Origin: Scybalousia_A sp964542225
Lineage (GTDB): Bacteria; Bacteroidota; Bacteroidia; Bacteroidales; P3
DNA: 28,744 nucleotides
NCBI GenBank assembly: GCA_964542225.1
Contig: CAZITO010000017.1
Coordinates: 1-28,744 of the forward strand
Reading direction: 5' to 3'
Shown: positions 24,678 through 28,744 of the stretch, piece by piece
How the letters are laid out: every line of letters begins with the position of its first letter
How positions within the stretch are numbered: the first letter of the stretch is position 1
Notes under the pieces: generated by a model
What the model was told of the DNA's origin: nothing
Database searches by the model: none
Seen by the model: only the letters and a program-made list of their open reading frames with translations
Program-made: the position numbers and the translations under genes

Positions 24678-25817
24678 TTATTTCAACAAACTTGTGGCAA
24701 TAACCATACGTTGAACCTCACTTGTTCCCTCATAAATCTCCGTAATTTTGGCATCGCGGAACATTCTTTCAACAGGATATTCTCTCGTATAACCATAACC
24801 TCCATGGAATTGTATTGCCTTTGTTGTCATTTCCATAGCAACCTCGGCAGCATACAATTTTGCCATAGCGGCATCCTTACTATGAGGCAAACCTTTATCT
24901 ATTCTCTCTGCAGCACTTCTTACCAACAAACGAGCGGCATTGATTTTTGTTTCCAAATTGGCAAGTTGGAATTGTGTATTTTGGAATTGTGCTATTGATT
25001 TACCAAATTGTTTTCTTTCCTTAACATATTTAACAGTTTCGTCCATAGCACCCTGAGCAATACCTAGGGCTTGAGAGGCTATACCCAAACGACCACCGTC
25101 CAAGGTCATCATGGCAATCTTAAAACCTTTACCCTCTTTGCCAAGCATATTTTCTTTTGGAACTTCGCAGTTTTCAAATATAAGTTCACAGGTTGCAGAA
25201 CCTCTGATACCCAATTTCTTTTCTTTTTTACCTATGGAAAAACCTTTAAAATCTCTTTCCACTATAAAGGCAGAAATACCCTTTGTGCCAAGGCTTTTAT
25301 CCGTCATAGCAAAAACAACATAAACATTGGCATATGAAGCGTTAGTTATAAATATCTTGCTACCATTAAGTATCCACTTATCTCCTGCATCCACGGCAGT
25401 GGTTTGTTGCATGGCGGCATCTGTGCCGGCGTTAGGTTCTGTAAGACCAAATGCTCCTATCCACTCACCTGAGGCAAGTTTTGGCAAATATTTATTCTTT
25501 TGTTCCTCCGTACCAAACATAAGTATAGGCTCAGCACACAAAGATGTATGAGCAGAAACAACAACTCCCGTTGTAGCACAAACCCTACTCAATTCCTCAA
25601 CAGCCATAGAATACATTTGAGTACTACCACCTTGTCCTCCATATTGTTTTGGAATAGGAATACCCATAATGCCTATTTTTGCCATTTTTTCCACCGTTTC
25701 CATTGGAAATCTTTCCTGCTCATCAACTTCGGCAGCCAATGGTTTAACTTCATTCTCTGCAAACTCTCTTATCATTTGCAGAAACAAATTTTCTTGTTTT
25801 GTCAGACTGAAATCCAT
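24678..25817 (-). CDS. Acyl-CoA dehydrogenase (short-chain/butyryl-CoA type)
   Basis: A 379-residue FAD enzyme interconverting acyl-CoA and trans-2-enoyl-CoA. Seen are GAFGLTEPNAGTDA (flavin/substrate loop), the KIFITNA motif, GTKGISAFIVERD, RGSATCELIFENCEVP, and QFHGGYGYTREYPVERMFRDAKI. The catalytic base is Glu363 in IYEGTSEVQR. The Glu in the YEGT position is typical of short-chain and butyryl-CoA dehydrogenases, so butyrate-type chemistry or branched-chain acyl-CoA oxidation is likely; precise chain length cannot be read from sequence. The neighbouring etfB and etfA are the obvious electron carrier. No crotonase, thiolase or hydroxyacyl-CoA dehydrogenase is in this window. Confidence 0.95.
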   Translation of the reverse strand: MDFSLTKQENLFLQMIREFAENEVKPLAAEVDEQERFPMETVEKMAKIGIMGIPIPKQYGGQGGSTQMYSMAVEELSRVCATTGVVVSAHTSLCAEPILMFGTEEQKNKYLPKLASGEWIGAFGLTEPNAGTDAAMQQTTAVDAGDKWILNGSKIFITNASYANVYVVFAMTDKSLGTKGISAFIVERDFKGFSIGKKEKKLGIRGSATCELIFENCEVPKENMLGKEGKGFKIAMMTLDGGRLGIASQALGIAQGAMDETVKYVKERKQFGKSIAQFQNTQFQLANLETKINAARLLVRSAAERIDKGLPHSKDAAMAKLYAAEVAMEMTTKAIQFHGGYGYTREYPVERMFRDAKITEIYEGTSEVQRMVIATSLLK

Positions 25818-25870
25818 ATCTATCTAAAATTGTGTATTTATTTTTGTATTAAAATCTATCTAATAGAGTG

Positions 25871-25902
25871 CAAAGATATAAAAATTTATTGACAATAATC
25901 AA
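25871..25902 (-). promoter_or_regulatory. Promoter of the acyl-CoA dehydrogenase-etfBA unit
   Basis: TTG (25902-25900), 21 bases, TATCTTTG (25878-25871) on the minus strand, followed by a leader of about 50 bases to the ATG at 25817. It fits the Bacteroidota consensus. Confidence 0.55.
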
Positions 25903-25941
25903 AAATATCTTTTTTATTTGATAAGTCGGCATAAGTTTTGG

Positions 25942-28302
25942 CTATTTCCTTATCTTTAATTTGGCAAATTTTAGAATTAAAACTTTTGTCCCTACGTTAT
26001 CAAAATCTACTTTTGCTCTTTTGTCTCCTTGCACCACTTCCGTAGCGATAACTGTGCCTATGCCAAATTTGGAATGCATAACCTGTACTCCTTCTTTTAC
26101 ATCTTCCATTTTGGCAAGCGTCCATAAAGAATCACTTGAAGCAACTGTTGTTTTAGGCTTTAAATTCAGTGATTTAGAAATTGCTTTACTTTCTGAATGC
26201 AAAGAAAATATTGGTTTTTCTTGTTTTCTATTTAAAGCATTGTTTCTTAAAGATATAACCGATTTTTCTTTATCCTTGCTTAATGGAAACAAAGACTTGG
26301 TGTTTTCTCTTTCTTCTTTCTCAAAAATTATATATTTCTCATCTATCTCTCTTACAAAACGAGAGGTTTCGGTTATAGTAACATCTCCAAAGCGATAACG
26401 CATATTGGCAGAAGTCAAATAAAGTTCTTTTCTTGCACGGGTAAGAGCAACGTAAAACAAACGTCTTTCTTCTTCTATATCATATTTTTGGGCAAAAGAC
26501 ATGGTGGAGGGGAAAAGGTTTTCTTCCATACCTACGACAAAGACATTGTTAAATTCCAAGCCTTTGGCGGCATGTATGGTCATTAATTTGACCTGATTAT
26601 TTTCCTCGTTTTCTTCTTTGTCTGTGGAGGTCATTAAGGAAATTTGTTGCAAAAAAGCACTTAAACTCTTGTTGCTTATATCTATTTCCTCACCGGTCAA
26701 AGCGTCTATTAGATTTTCCTCGTTGCTTTCAACAAAGGACTGCATACCTGCCAAAAATTCGTCCAAATTTTCCAACCTATCCTTATCCTCCTCATCCTTT
26801 AACATGGAAAGGTCGGTTCTTATGCCCGAGCGTTTAATTATATCTTTGCCAAGTGTATAAGCATCGTCCTGTTCCACTCTTAGAGAAAAACTTTCTATCA
26901 TGGTGCAAAAATCATTCAGCATCCCTATCGCCCTACCCTTTATACCCAATGGGTTGTTGTATGAGAGGGTTTTTGCTGTTTTGTACAATGATTTTCCGAT
27001 TTGTTGGCTTGCTATTTTCAATTTGTCCATTGTTGTGGCTCCTATTCCTCTTGCAGGATAGTTGACAATACGTTCAAAGGCTTCGTCGTCATCGTTATTA
27101 ACCACCAATCTTATATAAGCCACAGCATCTTTTATCTCTTTGCGGGAATAAAAAGAAGTGCCTCCATATATAATGTAGGGTATGTTTTTTAATCTTAAAG
27201 CATCTTCAAATGCTCTTGATTGAGAATTGGTACGGTAAAGTATGGCTATTTCTCCGCCCTTTTCCCCTTTTTTGAGAATATCATTTATTTTTTCTGCGAC
27301 AAAGGCAGATTCTTCCCTATCGGTAGCCAAAGCAAAATAATGTAAATAATCTCCGTTGGAATTTTCCGTCCAAATAGTTTTTTTTATCTGGTGTTCGTTG
27401 CGAGCAATTATTGAGTTTGCAGCCTGTATTATGTTGTTGGTGGAGCGATAGTTTTGTTCCAATTTAAAAATACTTGCCTGAGGGTAGTCTTTATTAAAAT
27501 TGAGAATATTGCTTATTGAGGCTCCACGAAAAGAATAAATACTTTGAGCATCATCACCCACTACACAAATATTTTTGTGATATTCAGCAAGTTTTTTAAT
27601 GATAAGATATTGTGAATAATTGGTATCTTGGTATTCGTCCACCAATATGTATTGAAATCTTTTTTGGTATTTTTCCCTAACGTCGGGGCAATCCCTTAAT
27701 AATACATTCATATTAAAAAGTATATCGTCAAAATCCATTGCCATGGCCTGACGCAAACGATTTTGATAAGCCGAATATACTTTGTAAAACTGCCCTATGT
27801 TTGATTTTTCGTCTTCGGCTATAAAATCCACCCTTTGAGCGTAGTCCTCAGCCGAAAACAAAGCACATTTGGCCATGGATATACGAGAAAGGAGTCTGCC
27901 TTTTTTATAATTTTTGTCATCCAAATGCAAGTTTTTTACTATATCCACCAATAATTTTTTGCTGTCATCATCGTCATATATGGTATAATTTCGCAAATAT
28001 CCTATACGCTCGCCGTCTATACGCAAAATTTTGGAAAAAATACTATGAAATGTACCCATCAACAAAGCCTTTGCCTGCACTCCTACAAGTTCTATAACCC
28101 TTTCCTGCATCTCTTTGGCGGCCTTGTTGGTAAAAGTCAAAGCCATAATGTTATAAGGAGATACACCCTGTTGCAAAAGATAAGCAATACGATAGGTAAG
28201 CGTTCGTGTTTTTCCACTACCCGCCCCCGCTATTATCATTATAGGCCCTTCGGTTTGAGTAACTGCCAAAAGTTGTTGTTGGTTCAAATCATCTAAAATC
28301 AT
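25942..28302 (-). CDS. uvrD: UvrD/PcrA-type superfamily 1 DNA helicase
   Basis: A 786-residue 3'-5' helicase for nucleotide excision and mismatch repair and for stalled replication or transcription. Seen are Walker A GAGSGKT at 26-32, motif Ia LTFTNKAAKEM, DEYQDT at 222-227, VGDDAQSIYSFRGA at 248-261, NYRS at 284-287, the motif V region MTIHAAKGLEFNNVF, and motif VI EEERRLFYVALTRAR. The C-terminal tail holds the PcrA/UvrD Tudor-like module (VMHSKFGIGTVIATEVVQGDKRAKVDF), which binds RNA polymerase in better studied homologues. Length is normal. Its -7 box lies only 4 bases before the ATG, so its mRNA may be nearly leaderless. The gene stands alone, with 124 bases to the next start. Confidence 0.96.
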   Translation of the reverse strand: MILDDLNQQQLLAVTQTEGPIMIIAGAGSGKTRTLTYRIAYLLQQGVSPYNIMALTFTNKAAKEMQERVIELVGVQAKALLMGTFHSIFSKILRIDGERIGYLRNYTIYDDDDSKKLLVDIVKNLHLDDKNYKKGRLLSRISMAKCALFSAEDYAQRVDFIAEDEKSNIGQFYKVYSAYQNRLRQAMAMDFDDILFNMNVLLRDCPDVREKYQKRFQYILVDEYQDTNYSQYLIIKKLAEYHKNICVVGDDAQSIYSFRGASISNILNFNKDYPQASIFKLEQNYRSTNNIIQAANSIIARNEHQIKKTIWTENSNGDYLHYFALATDREESAFVAEKINDILKKGEKGGEIAILYRTNSQSRAFEDALRLKNIPYIIYGGTSFYSRKEIKDAVAYIRLVVNNDDDEAFERIVNYPARGIGATTMDKLKIASQQIGKSLYKTAKTLSYNNPLGIKGRAIGMLNDFCTMIESFSLRVEQDDAYTLGKDIIKRSGIRTDLSMLKDEEDKDRLENLDEFLAGMQSFVESNEENLIDALTGEEIDISNKSLSAFLQQISLMTSTDKEENEENNQVKLMTIHAAKGLEFNNVFVVGMEENLFPSTMSFAQKYDIEEERRLFYVALTRARKELYLTSANMRYRFGDVTITETSRFVREIDEKYIIFEKEERENTKSLFPLSKDKEKSVISLRNNALNRKQEKPIFSLHSESKAISKSLNLKPKTTVASSDSLWTLAKMEDVKEGVQVMHSKFGIGTVIATEVVQGDKRAKVDFDNVGTKVLILKFAKLKIRK

Positions 28303-28306
28303 AATG

Positions 28307-28344
28307 CAAAGTTAGAAAAAAATATAAAATTGATAAACGTTTAT
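28307..28344 (-). promoter_or_regulatory. uvrD promoter -7 box and upstream palindrome
   Basis: TAACTTTG on the minus strand (28314-28307) ends 4 bases before the uvrD ATG, predicting a leaderless or near-leaderless transcript. At 28333-28344 lies a perfect 12-base palindrome ATAAACGTTTAT, centred where the upstream promoter box would be and replacing a recognisable TTG. A damage- or replication-responsive operator is conceivable, but I know no matching consensus. Confidence 0.4.
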
Positions 28345-28359
28345 TAAATACAAATCACA

Positions 28360-28744
28360 CCAACAATAGCCACAAAATATTTTATAACGACTCTGCCCCT
28401 ATTATAACCTATGCTAACCCATAAGAAAAGAGCAAAAAAATAACGGCTTTGCCCTTATAAAACACCCAACGGGTACGGTTTTGCCCTACGAAAACAGGCT
28501 GAGAGAAAGGCAAAAAATATTTTTTCGGGAAATTTAATTGATGATTACTAAAAGTTCAAAAATAAGGGTGCTACTATTGATTATCAATGAGTTAACCTTT
28601 TTCGAGGGGTCAAAATCGGGCAAAAATGGTCATTTTCAGCGTTTTCGAAAGGTTTTTTGAAGGAAAAATTTTTTCTTCGCCCGTTTCTCAAAAATGAATC
28701 GGCGATTCATTTCGACGAATCGGCGTTTCGATAAAATAAAACGC
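28360..28744. repeat. Dispersed palindromic repeat, copy 3 (left part, cut by window end)
   Basis: This aligns to the left part of copy 2. Shared stretches include CCAACAA...CACAAAATATTTTATAA, ACCTATGCTAACCCATAA (28408-28425), CTACGAAAACAGGCTG, ATATTTTTTCGGGAAATTTAATT, AGGGTGCTACTATTGATTATCAA, and the ATGAATC-GGC-GATTCAT hairpin. The middle region differs from copy 2: the CAGCC hairpin is missing and there are extra GGCTTTGCCC-like units near 28444 and 28478. Its last 50 bases equal the first 50 of the window except at two positions, so copies 3 and 1 together would make one whole element. No coding sequence was found in it. Confidence 0.85.

Noticed and set aside
1..28744. CRISPR array, defence system, toxin-antitoxin, phage or integrase genes
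   Set aside because: None seen. The repeats are few, long and widely spaced, without regular short repeat-spacer structure, and every gene longer than 100 residues belongs to a housekeeping, transport, secretion or envelope class.

Overview
The window reads as chromosomal DNA of a Bacteroidota bacterium, most likely order Bacteroidales. It is AT-rich. Upstream regions carry the Bacteroidota sigma factor promoter signature (TAnnTTTG, usually seen here as TAACTTTG or TAATTTTG, at best with TTG about 20 bases upstream), and Shine-Dalgarno sequences are mostly absent. It encodes a FeoA-FeoB fusion, a very large M6 protease with a type IX secretion (T9SS) C-terminal sorting domain, and a small membrane protein next to mutL of a type I recall only from this phylum. 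No transposase, integrase, phage, CRISPR, restriction or toxin-antitoxin gene was found, and no tRNA or rRNA.

Layout. Positions 1-277 are the right part of a long dispersed repeat. A plus-strand block follows: small membrane protein, mutL (overlapping it by 10 bases), an Mpv17/PMP22-like membrane protein, and hisS. hisS converges on, and overlaps by 4 bases, a minus-strand set read right to left: outer-membrane beta-barrel protein, lpdA, recQ. The barrel gene diverges from feoAB across about 260 bases holding promoters and inverted repeats. feoAB is followed by a 45-residue FeoB-associated Cys-rich peptide and a clear intrinsic terminator. A complete copy of the dispersed repeat comes next (about 11888-12480). 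Everything from 12550 to 28302 is on the minus strand. Read in transcription order this is uvrD/pcrA; acyl-CoA dehydrogenase, etfB and etfA; a small membrane protein with an ABC ATPase and ABC-2 permease; then the M6 protease, nadC, a YihY/BrkB membrane protein and an M16 peptidase, packed almost without gaps. Positions 28360-28744 are the left part of a third repeat copy.

How the genes work together. Most are housekeeping genes: mismatch repair (MutL), helicases (UvrD, RecQ), translation (HisRS), NAD synthesis (NadC), 2-oxoacid dehydrogenase E3 (Lpd), ferrous iron uptake (FeoAB and its small partner), and fatty acyl-CoA or amino-acid-derived acyl-CoA oxidation/reduction (acyl-CoA dehydrogenase passing electrons to EtfAB). 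The accessory layer is the secreted protease, the ABC-2 exporter and the outer-membrane barrel.

The least explained part is the dispersed repeat. The three copies align well, and copies 1 and 2 are gap-free over about 205 bases. They are packed with palindromes, have related inverted ends, encode no recognisable protein, and carry an intact Bacteroidota-type promoter in the same place in both copies that include that region. The window begins and ends inside this repeat, as an assembly contig would if it broke at a high-copy element. My main candidate for something undescribed is therefore a MITE-like or structured-RNA-producing repeat family. This is inference from three copies only.
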